From the NCBI RefSeq assembly GCF_018998565.1, contig NZ_JAHNZO010000037.1:1-64000 (forward strand): a DNA stretch of 64,000 bases, written 5' to 3'. The notes under the pieces were generated by a model. The model was not told where the DNA came from. It searched no databases and was given only the letters and a program-made list of their open reading frames with translations. Both the position numbers and the translations under genes were made by a program. Shown in pieces: positions 19,069-27,524 of this stretch; the stretch's first letter is position 1; every line of letters begins with the position of its first letter. The stretch is from Paenibacillus oleatilyticus (lineage in GTDB: Bacteria; Bacillota; Bacilli; Paenibacillales; NBRC-103111).

Positions 19069-19887
19069 ATGAAATTTTTTGACCCGCATATTCATTGTTA
19101 TTCCCGTACGACCGACGACTACGAGCGGATGAGTTTATCCGGTGTGCAGGCGGTTGTCGAGCCCTCTTTCTGGCTTGGAAGCGAACGCCGCTATCCGGAG
19201 TCGTACTTCGATTATTTCCGGCATATCCTCGAATTTGAACCGAAACGGGCGAAGGAGTACGGGATTGATCATTTCAGCTGCGTGGCGATGAATCCGAAAG
19301 AGGCGAACAACCTGGAACTCGCACATCGGGTGATTGACGGCCTGCCGGAGTATTATCGGCATGAACGCTGTCTGGCCGTAGGCGAAGTCGGGTTCGATCT
19401 GATCACGGATGCGGAAGAAGAAATTATGCGGCGCCAGCTCCTCATGGCAAAAGAAATGAATATGCTTGTCATGGTGCATACTCCCCATAGCAATAAAAGA
19501 GAAGGTACCGAGCGTACAATCCAAGTATTAAAGGAAGTCAATCTCGATCCCGATCAGGTTTTGATCGATCATAATAACCTCGAGACGATTGACCTCTCGA
19601 TAGCTTACGGGGGATGGAGCGGGATGACGATTTATCCGACCAAGGTTTCCCCCGAGATCGCGATCGAAATATTCGATCGGTACGGGACGGAGCGTATGAT
19701 GATTAATTCCGCGGCCGATTGGGGTCCGGCCAACCCGCTTAGTATCGTGAAAACAGCCCTTGAAATGAGAAAGAAAGAGTATGGGGAAGATGTGATCCAA
19801 CAATTGGTATGGGATAATCCGATCCGCTTCTACAGCCAGTCGGGCAAGCTGCGATTGGGAGAATGGATCAAGGAGAAGCAGGGATGA
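19069..19887 (+). CDS. TatD-family metal-dependent hydrolase, EboB-like
   Basis: A 272-residue TIM-barrel amidohydrolase. HIH at residues 7-9 provides the first metal ligands. The glutamate in GEVGFD, the histidine in MVHTPH and LIDHNN complete the site. The terminal aspartate lies in the NSAADWG segment. The protein is most like the EboB branch rather than housekeeping TatD DNases. The ATG at 19069, with GAGGAG 8 bases upstream, is preferred over a GTG at 19060. Its TGA overlaps the ATG of the flavin monooxygenase gene, so the two are translationally coupled. Confidence 0.85.
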   Translation: MKFFDPHIHCYSRTTDDYERMSLSGVQAVVEPSFWLGSERRYPESYFDYFRHILEFEPKRAKEYGIDHFSCVAMNPKEANNLELAHRVIDGLPEYYRHERCLAVGEVGFDLITDAEEEIMRRQLLMAKEMNMLVMVHTPHSNKREGTERTIQVLKEVNLDPDQVLIDHNNLETIDLSIAYGGWSGMTIYPTKVSPEIAIEIFDRYGTERMMINSAADWGPANPLSIVKTALEMRKKEYGEDVIQQLVWDNPIRFYSQSGKLRLGEWIKEKQG

Positions 19888-21416
19888 GCGACGTTAGGAA
19901 ACCGATGACCGGCAAAGAGTATTTAGACAGTTTACGCGACGACAGGGAGATTTGGCTAAACGGTCAGCGTGTGCAGAATATTGTGAACCATCCGGCTTTC
20001 CGAAATTCCGCGCGTTCCGTTGCACGGCTTTATGATGCATTGCATGACCCCAAGGTTCACGATGTATTAACAACGCCTGTCGATATCCCGGGAGGCAGCT
20101 ACACCCATCGCTTTTTTAAAGTTAGCCGAAACGCGGAGGAATTGCTGGCGTCACGCGAGGCAATAGCCGCTTGGGCGCGCCTTACCTACGGCTGGATGGG
20201 GCGGACCCCGGATTACAAGGGCGCTTTTCTCGGAACTCTCGGCGGCAACCCGGAGTTCTATGCCCCTTTTGAGAATAACGCCCGCCGGTGGTACGGGGAA
20301 GCACAGAGGAAGGTATTATTTATCAACCACGCCCTCATCAATCCGCCGGTGGACAGAAACAAACCGGTGCATGCCGTGTCCGATGTTTTTATCAACGTGG
20401 AAAAGGAAACCGATGCCGGGATCATTGTCAGCGGCGCTAAAATGGTAGCCACTGGCTCCGCGCTGACCAATTGCCATTTTGTCGCTCATAACGGAACGTT
20501 GCCCGTTCAAAAAGAGGAGTTTGCGCTCGCTTTCTTCGCCACCCACGATACGCCCGGAGTGAAGATGATTTGCCGCCCTTCCTATGAACTCCATTCCGCC
20601 GTATTAGGCAGCCCGTTCGATAACCCGCTTTCAAGCCGTATGGATGAGAATGATGCCGTCCTTATTTTTGATAAAGCCTTGATTCCGTGGGAAAACATCC
20701 TGGTTTATCGGGATATTGAAAAAGCGAATGCTTTCTTCCCGCGTTCCGGGTTCGTCAATTTGTTTATGTTTCACGGATGTACCCGTCTGGCAGTCAAGCT
20801 TGACTTTATCGCCGGTCTGCTGTTAAAAGTCGTTGAATCTTCGGGAACCGGCGATTTCCGCGGGGTCAGAGCAAAAGTCGGAGAAATGATTGCCTGGCGA
20901 AATCTATTCTGGGCCCTAAGTACCGCAATGGCTAAAGACCCGAATCCGGGTCCGAATGGAACGGTTTTGCCGAATGTCGAGCACGGAACGGCTTACAGAG
21001 TGTTTTCTCCCATGGCCTGGACGCGAATAAAAGAAATGATCGAAGACGTGGTGGGAGGAGGGCTCATCGTACAGCCTTCCAGTTCGGCGGATTTTAAAAA
21101 TCCGGAGCTTCGTCCTTATTTAGAGCGATTTTACCGTGGCTCGGGCGGGTATGACAGCATGGAGAAGATTAAGCTGAATAAATTGCTCTGGGACGCGATC
21201 GGGAGCGAATTTGGCGGCCGGCATGGGCTGTACGAACGAAATTATACCGGCAATTTTGAAGATATCCGCATTCATACACTGATGGAAGCTGTAAACAGCG
21301 GATCGGCCGAGGCGTTCAAGAGCATGGTGGAGCAGTGCATGAGCGATTACGACCTTGATGGTTGGACGGACTCGACCTGGATCGATCCGCACGATGTCAA
21401 TCTGGTGCAAAGATAA
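19884..21416 (+). CDS. 4-hydroxyphenylacetate 3-monooxygenase (HpaB)-family flavin monooxygenase
   Basis: A 510-residue protein of the two-component, FADH2-dependent HpaB/PvcC class, which ortho-hydroxylates phenols. Supporting segments are the N-terminal GKEYLDSLRDDREIWLNGQR, LTYGWMGRTPDYKGAFLG, VSGAKMVATGSALTN and SSRMDENDAVLIFDKALIPW. No HpaC-type flavin reductase is encoded in the window, so reduced flavin must come from elsewhere. It starts inside the stop of the TatD-like gene (ATGA) and ends the ebo-like operon. This coupling suggests that the prenyl, phosphoryl and hydroxyl steps act on one aromatic metabolite, which is an inference. Confidence 0.88.
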   Translation: MSDVRKPMTGKEYLDSLRDDREIWLNGQRVQNIVNHPAFRNSARSVARLYDALHDPKVHDVLTTPVDIPGGSYTHRFFKVSRNAEELLASREAIAAWARLTYGWMGRTPDYKGAFLGTLGGNPEFYAPFENNARRWYGEAQRKVLFINHALINPPVDRNKPVHAVSDVFINVEKETDAGIIVSGAKMVATGSALTNCHFVAHNGTLPVQKEEFALAFFATHDTPGVKMICRPSYELHSAVLGSPFDNPLSSRMDENDAVLIFDKALIPWENILVYRDIEKANAFFPRSGFVNLFMFHGCTRLAVKLDFIAGLLLKVVESSGTGDFRGVRAKVGEMIAWRNLFWALSTAMAKDPNPGPNGTVLPNVEHGTAYRVFSPMAWTRIKEMIEDVVGGGLIVQPSSSADFKNPELRPYLERFYRGSGGYDSMEKIKLNKLLWDAIGSEFGGRHGLYERNYTGNFEDIRIHTLMEAVNSGSAEAFKSMVEQCMSDYDLDGWTDSTWIDPHDVNLVQR

Positions 21417-21431
21417 GAAGGGTCCTAAACG

Positions 21432-21470
21432 AAAAGAACGCGAACCGTAATCGGATCGGCGTTCTTTTTT
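21432..21470 (+). terminator. Intrinsic terminator after the ebo-like operon
   Basis: AAAAGAACGC pairs with GCGTTCTTTT, followed by further T residues. Confidence 0.85.
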
Positions 21471-21578
21471 CTTGTTTTATTCCATGAATAAACAGTACTG
21501 ATGATGGAAATCCGGGCCGAATGATCTCCGATTCACCCGAATATAATGGTAACGACTCAAAAGGAATGGGGAATTGGG

Positions 21579-22427
21579 ATGACCGCAGCCGCCAAATCGC
21601 CGTCCGTCGTCTTTGAGAACGTTTCTTTCCGTTTTTCGGAGCATGGCGAATGGATCGTAAAAGATATCAATATCCGCATTGCTCCTGGCGAATGGATAGC
21701 CATCGTGGGAGGAAACGGCTCAGGAAAGTCGACCTTCGTTAAATTAGTGAACGGCTTGTTGAAACCGAGTCTTGGCAAGGTGCTCGTCTTCGGGGAATCT
21801 ACCGATCCTGCGAATATTCGAAAGATCCGTCAATTGTTTGGAATCGTTTTCCAAAATCCCGATGAACAAACGGTCGGCGCTACGGTCGAAGAGGATATCG
21901 CGTTCGGCCTGCAAAACCTAATGTTCTCGCGGGATGAGATGATATCGCGAATAGACCGTATATTGAAATTGCTGCAATTGGAAGAGCTCCGGTACCGTCC
22001 CGTTCGAACGTTGTCCGGCGGGCAAAAGCAATTGGTTGCGATCGCCGGCATCCTCGTCATGCATCCGCAAATCATTATTTTCGATGAAGCCTCGTCCATG
22101 CTGGACCCGCAAAATGCCGGCAAGCTGCTGGACGTCATGTCCGATCTTCATCGTATGGGACTTACCGTCATTCAGGTGACGCATGATCCGGAAGACATCT
22201 GGAAGGCGGACCGGATTTTGGTGCTTAATCATGGCCGCCTCGCTTTTGCCGGAGACGTGCCCACATTAATGAAGCAATCCGACATTCTCGAAGAGGCTCA
22301 GACGCTCCCGCCGTTTCTAGTTCGTTTACAAAAAGCGCTTCGCACGAAAGGTATGGAACTTCCTGCCTGCTGCGGATCGGAAAAGGAATTGGCCAAATCG
22401 ATATGGGAATCGATTTCCGCGATGTAA
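21579..22427 (+). CDS. ecfA1: Energy-coupling factor transporter ATPase (EcfA1-like)
   Basis: An ABC ATPase of about 282 residues that pairs with the next gene to energise a vitamin- or metal-type ECF importer. Motifs: Walker A VGGNGSGKST, Q-loop FGIVFQNPDEQ, signature LSGGQKQ, Walker B IIIFDEASSMLDP and the switch histidine in VTHDPED. The QNPDEQ Q-helix region is typical of EcfA proteins. An ATG at 21579 is preferred; an in-frame ATG at 21546 would add 11 residues. It overlaps the second ATPase gene by 25 bases. Confidence 0.92.
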   Translation: MTAAAKSPSVVFENVSFRFSEHGEWIVKDINIRIAPGEWIAIVGGNGSGKSTFVKLVNGLLKPSLGKVLVFGESTDPANIRKIRQLFGIVFQNPDEQTVGATVEEDIAFGLQNLMFSRDEMISRIDRILKLLQLEELRYRPVRTLSGGQKQLVAIAGILVMHPQIIIFDEASSMLDPQNAGKLLDVMSDLHRMGLTVIQVTHDPEDIWKADRILVLNHGRLAFAGDVPTLMKQSDILEEAQTLPPFLVRLQKALRTKGMELPACCGSEKELAKSIWESISAM

Positions 22428-23269
22428 GCTATACGTATGCCAAAAGGACTGCCATGGAGCATAAAGTGGTGGGCGGCATTACATTTTCCATACCTGACGG
22501 GGAATTTGCCGCCATCATGGGCCCCTCCGGGTCCGGCAAAACCACTTTGGGACAGCTGGGCGCCGGTTTATTAGTGCCTGAAACCGGTCTCGTATATGTG
22601 GATCATATCCCGACGAACAGCAGAAAAAACCGGTTCGATATATCGAACAAAGTCACTTACGTTTCTCAATTTCCCGAGCACCAGTTGTTTGAAGAAACGG
22701 TATTCCGGGATATCCGTTACGGTCTTCGCCGGAAAAAGTATAGCGAGCGGGAAATAACGGCAAAAGTGAAAGACGCGATGGAATGCGTCGGACTTTCCTT
22801 TGAAGCATACAAGGATCGCTCTCCTTTTCAGCTCAGCGGCGGGGAACAAAGACGGGTTGCATTGGCAGGAGCCGTCGTCCTGGAGCCAAAAATTCTGATT
22901 TTGGATGAGCCGACGGCCGGACTCGATCCTTTGACACGCGGGAAGTTTCTCGCTTTACTGACTGATCTTCAACGAACAAAGCATATGACGATCGTCTGCA
23001 TTACCCATCATCTGCAGGATGCCTTGGAATATGCGGATCGTCTGGTCATTTTAAATAACGGAAGATTAGTCTATGACTTGAAACCTGCCGAAATCCGATG
23101 CGCGTTGGAAGATCCTGCTATAGCTTTATCTCCAACACCTTTACTGCGCTTCCGCAAGGAACTCGAATCCTTTTTCCCCGGAAAAATCGATTCGGAGATC
23201 GTCCAAGAAAACAAGCTTCTCGCCTTCCTAACGGACCGACTGATGCGCACACTAGGAGATGAATCATGA
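22403..23269 (+). CDS. ecfA2: Energy-coupling factor transporter ATPase (EcfA2-like)
   Basis: The second ATPase, 288 residues. Walker A MGPSGSGKTT, Q-loop VSQFPEHQLFEETV, signature LSGGEQRR, Walker B ILILDEPTAGLDP and the H-loop CITHHLQD are all present. FPEHQLFE is characteristic of EcfA2. It overlaps the upstream ATPase and, by ATGA, the EcfT gene, so the four transporter genes form one coupled operon. Confidence 0.93.
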   Translation: MGIDFRDVSYTYAKRTAMEHKVVGGITFSIPDGEFAAIMGPSGSGKTTLGQLGAGLLVPETGLVYVDHIPTNSRKNRFDISNKVTYVSQFPEHQLFEETVFRDIRYGLRRKKYSEREITAKVKDAMECVGLSFEAYKDRSPFQLSGGEQRRVALAGAVVLEPKILILDEPTAGLDPLTRGKFLALLTDLQRTKHMTIVCITHHLQDALEYADRLVILNNGRLVYDLKPAEIRCALEDPAIALSPTPLLRFRKELESFFPGKIDSEIVQENKLLAFLTDRLMRTLGDES

Positions 23270-24015
23270 GCAGCTTCGGAGCTTTATCCACCCTGCAATA
23301 TGTCCCCGGCGATTCCTTCCTACACCGGCTGGATCCCCGTTCGAAATATGGGTTTGTCGCCAGTTATTCGATAAGTCTTGTTACTTCCAATTCATTTACA
23401 GCAAGCCTCATTTATACGCTTGTTGCTTTATTCTTGTTTCTGCTTTCCAAACTCCGCCTCTACTTATTATGGGAAAATATTCGAGGATTTCTTGTCTTCA
23501 TGATCATACTAAGTTACTTTCAAATCGCATTAAACGGAGTAGAGACCGCAGCGCTAATGATGTTAAAAATGATTTCTTTTATCCTCATGGTCACGTTACT
23601 ATTATCGACTACGCCGCCAGAAAAACAAATGGAGGGGCTGCGCAACTTGTTGTCCCCCTTGCGCCGCCTTGGGGTGAAGACCGAATCGTGTGCAGTTATG
23701 TTCACCATCGCCGTCATTTATCTTCCGCTTCTTTTGGAAGATCTCATGCGAATTATGCAAGCGCAGAGAGTACGGGGAGTGCAGTACGGCAGATGGAATT
23801 TGGCAGGGCGGGGGAGAGATATGATTTTACTGTTGACGCCGTTGCTTCTCACGACCTTCAGGCGCGCCGAACGGTTGTCGGACGCTATGGAGTCCCGCTG
23901 TTTCCGGCCCGGCAGCGAGCGAACCGCATTTTATCAATTGAAATTAGGCAAGTGCGATATCATCGTATTGATCCTGGCACTAGTGCTTCCATTTATTCAT
24001 TTGAGTTCCGAGTGA
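23266..24015 (+). CDS. ecfT: ECF transporter transmembrane protein EcfT
   Basis: A 249-residue membrane scaffold that links the two ATPases to the substrate-binding S component. HRLDPRSKYGF near residues 21-31 is the standard EcfT start. Several helices follow, and the cytoplasmic coupling segments QAQRVRGVQYGRW and ERLSDAMESRCF carry the Ala-Arg-Gly-type motifs. It overlaps EcfA2 by four bases (ATGA), and the S-component gene begins 23 bases after its stop. Confidence 0.92.
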   Translation: MSSFGALSTLQYVPGDSFLHRLDPRSKYGFVASYSISLVTSNSFTASLIYTLVALFLFLLSKLRLYLLWENIRGFLVFMIILSYFQIALNGVETAALMMLKMISFILMVTLLLSTTPPEKQMEGLRNLLSPLRRLGVKTESCAVMFTIAVIYLPLLLEDLMRIMQAQRVRGVQYGRWNLAGRGRDMILLLTPLLLTTFRRAERLSDAMESRCFRPGSERTAFYQLKLGKCDIIVLILALVLPFIHLSSE

Positions 24016-24038
24016 TCAAGAAAAAGGAGGCTTCTAAC

Positions 24039-24623
24039 ATGCGTGACCAGTTTCTCAATTATTGGGCGAAGCCGTTACCGCGGATGGAATCCGCATCGCT
24101 ATTGGCCCGCGTCGGTGCCAACCAAACAAAGACGCTCGTCACGATCGCCTTTCTAGGCGCACTAACCGCACTATTCCAATCGGCGGGAGGCTTTTTTCCA
24201 GGGCCGGGTTATTTGCTCAGCCTGCTATCGACAGCTCCGGTTGTATTGGCGGCGCTCATTTCATTCCGTTCGGGACTAACCGCCTATGCGCTTAGCATCG
24301 TGTTGCTACTCCTCATTCAACCAAGCGAATTAATCGTCTTTCCGTTCACAACGGGGTTACTCGGGTTGGCATTAGGCTTCAGCATTGCGCGCTCCAAAAA
24401 TCGGATTCAGGTTGTCTTGTTTTCCGCTCTTGCGTTATGGACCGGAATTGCGCTGGTGTTGTACGCCTTGCATTTTCCGCTGCTCGGACCTTCGGTCGCC
24501 CTGAGCTTTGATATCGCTACGGCAACGTATATCTTTCTATTTAGTTTGCTTTATAGCGCGATATGGACGGAAATCAGCCTCCGGTTATTAGCGAGATTAA
24601 GAAAATCCGTACACGGATTATAG
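24039..24623 (+). CDS. Putative ECF transporter substrate-binding (S) component
   Basis: A 194-residue, very hydrophobic protein with about five to six helices, starting at an ATG preceded by AAAAAGGAGG. Position directly after EcfA1-A2-T and the size match an S component, which would sit in the membrane and bind the vitamin or metal. I do not recognise the substrate subgroup, and no riboswitch is visible before the operon to name it. The longer overlapping frame that begins at 23259 is not needed; only this ribosome-binding-site-supported part is likely translated. Confidence 0.82.
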   Translation: MRDQFLNYWAKPLPRMESASLLARVGANQTKTLVTIAFLGALTALFQSAGGFFPGPGYLLSLLSTAPVVLAALISFRSGLTAYALSIVLLLLIQPSELIVFPFTTGLLGLALGFSIARSKNRIQVVLFSALALWTGIALVLYALHFPLLGPSVALSFDIATATYIFLFSLLYSAIWTEISLRLLARLRKSVHGL

Positions 24624-24627
24624 CAAC

Positions 24628-24664
24628 AAAACGACTCTGTCGCACTGCGCAGGGCCGTTTTACG
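24628..24664 (+). terminator. Terminator-like hairpin after the ECF operon
   Basis: AAAACG and a CTCTG segment pair with CGCAGG and CCGTTTT, giving an A-tract/T-tract hairpin usable from both strands. Confidence 0.6.
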
Positions 24665-24668
24665 AACA

Positions 24669-24698
24669 GGACCTCGGAAAAATTCCGGGGTCCATTTT
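24669..24698 (+). terminator. Second hairpin downstream of the ECF operon
   Basis: GGACCTCGGAA pairs with TTCCGGGGTCC around a three-base loop, followed by ATTTTAT. Confidence 0.6.
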
Positions 24699-24761
24699 AT
24701 GTTAAAAAATAGGCACTCGTCCAAGTCCTAAGGGAAACAATCTTGGGAAGAAGAACGCGCC

Positions 24762-24821
24762 ATTGAGAATCCTGTTGTGTTTGCCAAAAAAACCAAAGCA
24801 TCGATCGCATTTTTGGGTTAA
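24762..24821 (+). pseudogene. 3' remnant of a DUF1259-family gene
   Basis: A 19-codon stretch ending FAKKTKASIAFLG-stop matches the end of the DUF1259 copy downstream (FAKKVKRSIAFLG-stop at 25297). Nothing of the rest of this copy is recognisable, so it is the tail of a lost tandem paralogue. Confidence 0.65.
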
Positions 24822-24875
24822 TGCAATCGAGCGGTGAAGGTGTATCTTGATCATACAATGAAAGGATGATTTCGC

Positions 24876-25297
24876 ATGGCGGTTCAAGTTAAAGCAAGTG
24901 CACGCTTTAAAAGACTATGTAATCGATTTTCAACCATTTTAGGAGGAACAGAGCATCAAATTACAAAAGGTCCGGTTTGTTTTGTCACTAGAAACAGAAA
25001 ATTTAACGCCTCTATTTTAGGAAGACGCACCACATCCCCGTTGGTCCGTTATCAACTGTTTTCGTTTGAATCACTGGACAGTTCAGGACGCGCACTCTGT
25101 TTAGGGAAACGGCGCTCTTCCAAAACCAGGTAAATCGCTTGCTGTCAAATCTTCGCAATAACGGCATTAAAGTAACGGCAGTCCATAATCACTGGCTGTT
25201 TGAGAACCCGCGTCTTATGTATATTCACTGGGAGTCGATCGATGATCCCATTGCATTCGCAAAGAAAGTGAAACGTTCTATTGCTTTCTTGGGTTAA
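24876..25297 (+). pseudogene. DUF1259-family gene split by a frameshift
   Basis: Codons from the ATG at 24876 give a DUF1259 start (ILGGTEHQITKGPVCFVTRN, ASILGRRTTSPLVRYQLFSF). After RALCLG the frame is lost and runs to a stop at 25133. A one-base shift at the GGG near 25102 restores the family sequence to 25297 (AVHNHWLFENPRLMYIHWES and the terminal FAKKVKRSIAFLG). One missing G would explain it, either a real mutation or a sequencing slip. The family is related to LppY/LpqO-type proteins of unknown function, and the HNHW segment suggests metal binding. Confidence 0.8.
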
Positions 25298-25318
25298 AAG
25301 GAATCGTAACCTTCGTAC

Positions 25319-25345
25319 GGCCCCCCAACGTGGCGGGTCTTTTCT
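25319..25345 (+). terminator. Weak terminator-like hairpin after the DUF1259 gene
   Basis: GGCCCCCC and GGCGGGTC pair imperfectly around AACGT, then TTTTCTT. Confidence 0.4.
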
Positions 25346-25466
25346 TAATCTAGACAAAACCTATATAAAAAAACAATAGGAATAAAACTCTATACACATT
25401 AACCCAAACCACGGCATCTGTCTTTACATAAAATGAATAATCATTTTAGAAATGAGGGAAGTGTCT

Positions 25467-25853
25467 ATGGATATTCCAATTAGAGGATTTGTGATGGCAT
25501 CGGATGGAGGAGGCTCGAGCCATACCCATAAATTGTATATTACCTCTTGGGACGGTCGGCCTGTTCATGTTCATCCCTTTTCAGGTGTTACTTCATTTGA
25601 TGCAGGACACAATCATCATTATGCCGGTTGTACAGAAGCAGCTCCAAGTGGTGTTCAACACGTTCATGGTTATTTTGCGGAAACTTCATTCGACGATGGC
25701 CATACCCATAGCATTCGAGGAACAACGGGTCCTTCAGTACCTTTACCCGGAGGAGGTCACATTCACTATTTTGAAGGTTATACCACAATAAATGGACGCA
25801 TTCCACATGCTCATAGGTACTCCGGGAAAACAGGAAATGAGATCGGCTCCTAA
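25467..25853 (+). CDS. ymaF: YmaF-family His-rich repeat protein
   Basis: A 128-residue protein made of repeated segments of the pattern HxHxxxGxT (HTHKLYITSW, HVHPFSGVTSF, HNHHYAGCTE, HVHGYFAETSF, HTHSIRGTTGP, HIHYFEGYT, HAHRYSGKTG). This is the hallmark of the YmaF family found in Bacillales. The many paired histidines imply metal binding, but the function is unknown. The ATG at 25467, with GAGGGA upstream, is preferred over an in-frame ATG at 25452. It stands alone in an otherwise decayed region. Confidence 0.88.
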   Translation: MDIPIRGFVMASDGGGSSHTHKLYITSWDGRPVHVHPFSGVTSFDAGHNHHYAGCTEAAPSGVQHVHGYFAETSFDDGHTHSIRGTTGPSVPLPGGGHIHYFEGYTTINGRIPHAHRYSGKTGNEIGS

Positions 25854-25986
25854 GAGAAATTCACTTCTTGTCTAAACTGGCCCAAGACTGGAGTAGTAGC
25901 ATGAATTAAACAAGAAAACGAAGAAGGGGAACTTTGCAAGTGGCTCCTTCTTCGGTTTAACTTTTCTCTTGATCAGTTCTCTGTGA

Positions 25987-26078
25987 TTAAACAAATAAAG
26001 AACGAGAAACGATGACCAGAAGGATAAAGAGAACAAGAATGACAGCAGTCGAAGTAACAAGCCGCCTACAGCGCTCAT
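25987..26078 (-). pseudogene. YjcZ-like small membrane protein gene with a frameshift
   Basis: On the minus strand a very strong AAGGAGGTGAAACC precedes ATG at 26078. The first codons read MSAVGG, as in YjcZ-family small sporulation-associated proteins. Reading on in that frame gives an atypical sequence to 25872. A one-base shift after about residue 8 gives TSTAVILVLFILLVIV and a stop at 25987, exactly the expected hydrophobic core and length (about 30 residues). Either the gene carries a one-base deletion or the assembly does. Usual neighbours are not informative. Confidence 0.6.
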
Positions 26079-26542
26079 GGTTTCACCTCCTTAAAGATCT
26101 GTACATAGATCATACACAGCCAGATTGGAAAAAAACGGGATGGCGAAGCCAGCCCCACGTCCTGTTGGATAGCCCAGAGATAGAGATACAACCTCCTTCC
26201 ATGTTTGCTCTTCCATTTTATGAATGATGGCCGGGTCGTGATTGGACGGCATGAACAATGTGCTCTTGTAATGGAGGTTCAATTCGGACCCTTTTCGATA
26301 TATTTTCATACGTTAGAAATAGACGGCTACGGCCCTGAGCCTTTACTAATGTGTAGGGGCCTTTCCGTTTTAAATGGGCGAATGTCCGACACCGGAAAAC
26401 TTGTAGGCACATATCTTAAGTAGATTGCACTCATACAGTTTTTGATACTGTATTAAGGTTTGTGCTAAAGTAATAATGTAACACTTATTATTACACGTAT
26501 ATACAGAAGATACATAAGTCAATTGAAGAACGAGATATTAGA
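26079..26542. other. Intergenic stretch without a supportable gene
   Basis: Short overlapping open frames occur on both strands (26091-26309 minus, 26205-26423 plus), but neither has a ribosome binding site or a family resemblance I can defend. No hairpin with a T-tract stands out. Confidence 0.4.
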
Positions 26543-26714
26543 TGCAGCAATAATTTTGACAAGGTAAGACAATTACTTGAAATTGACGATAAGAGAAAGC
26601 TAATCAACAGCTACCGTTTTAATGGTTGAAACCGCTACTTTTTTGTTATGATGCTGGCGCTGATGTAAACCTTAAAGGAAAGAACGGGAGGCTCTATGAG
26701 GTGACTGGAAATTG
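26543..26714 (+). pseudogene. Ankyrin-repeat gene remnants upstream of the acetyltransferase
   Basis: Two fragments in different frames resemble ankyrin-type repeats. One is NNFDKVRQLLEIDDKRKL at 26543-26629. The other is DAGADVNLKGKNG at 26644-26712, matching the repeat-end pattern. Neither has a start codon. A further ankyrin-like remnant lies on the other side of the acetyltransferase gene. Confidence 0.5.
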
Positions 26715-27524
26715 AGATTGCCGGTAGTTAATGAAGAATTGGCTAAACGAATACAGCAATCTGAAATCGACTATTTTAGCTCCAGGATCAGCTCAATCGG
26801 CGAACGAAGCGATAACCCAGAAGGAGTCGAAATAAAGAAAGTTGGTAATTCTATTGCCTTCTATATCAAATCAATGCCCTGGGGCTTGTTCAACTCGGTC
26901 AAGGGTTTCTCAGAAGATGACATAGATAGATTAGAAGAAGTCATTAACTTCTATCGAGAAAGGGAACGAAGATTTCAATTAGAAATAAACCCTATCGGTG
27001 TTAGTCCAAAAATGTTCAGACATTTATCCGAGAGGGGACTGTTCCAAGAGGGATTTCACTCTGTACTCTATGGATTACCGAGTAAGGAAGCACCTGAGCT
27101 CCCACCCAAAATAAAAATCAATCAAATTAATCATGAGACAGATTTTGACCACTTTGCAGGTGTACATTGCGTAGGATCGGGTATGGATATCGCTCATAAA
27201 CACCACTTTGTAAACAACAACGTAGGTTTGCTAAACCGCCCCGGTTGGAAGTTATACTTGGCATATTGGAATGAGAAGCCAGCTGCTGTGGCTGTAATGT
27301 ATTGTAGCGGCAGCATCGCATCATTCACGTTAGCTGCAACAGCGCCCGAATTTAGACGGAACGGTTTACAAACTTCTCTTTTGAAATGGCGGATGCATGA
27401 AGCGTACAGAGCCGGCTGTGAACTTGTTGTTGCACAAGCGAGTTTTGGAAGCCCAAGTCAAAACAATATGGAACGGGTTGGTATGCAAATTGCCTGGACA
27501 AGAGCAGTTTGGGTTCCACATTAA
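26712..27524 (+). CDS. GNAT-family N-acetyltransferase
   Basis: A 270-residue protein whose C-terminal half (about 125-270) is a GNAT fold. The acetyl-CoA loop is FRRNGLQTSLLKW, preceded by the beta-4 strand SIASFTLAATAPE and followed by AQASFGSPSQNNMERVGM. The N-terminal 120 residues are a degenerate GNAT-like domain, a common arrangement in this subgroup. The acceptor substrate cannot be named. The start is a TTG at 26712 with a modest GAGGTGA upstream. Ankyrin remnants on both sides suggest it sits where an older gene was disrupted. Confidence 0.82.
   Translation: MRLPVVNEELAKRIQQSEIDYFSSRISSIGERSDNPEGVEIKKVGNSIAFYIKSMPWGLFNSVKGFSEDDIDRLEEVINFYRERERRFQLEINPIGVSPKMFRHLSERGLFQEGFHSVLYGLPSKEAPELPPKIKINQINHETDFDHFAGVHCVGSGMDIAHKHHFVNNNVGLLNRPGWKLYLAYWNEKPAAVAVMYCSGSIASFTLAATAPEFRRNGLQTSLLKWRMHEAYRAGCELVVAQASFGSPSQNNMERVGMQIAWTRAVWVPH

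Noticed and set aside
21480..21578. Riboswitch before the ECF operon
   Set aside because: No TPP-, cobalamin- or other known aptamer core could be recognised in this short leader.
23259..24623. One long 454-codon frame across ecfT and the S component
   Set aside because: Its first 260 codons run out of frame through ecfT, which has clear motifs. Only the part from 24039, with its own ribosome binding site, looks like a protein.
26091..26423. Small frames on both strands near 26.2 kb
   Set aside because: No ribosome binding site, no recognisable family, and neither is favoured over the other.
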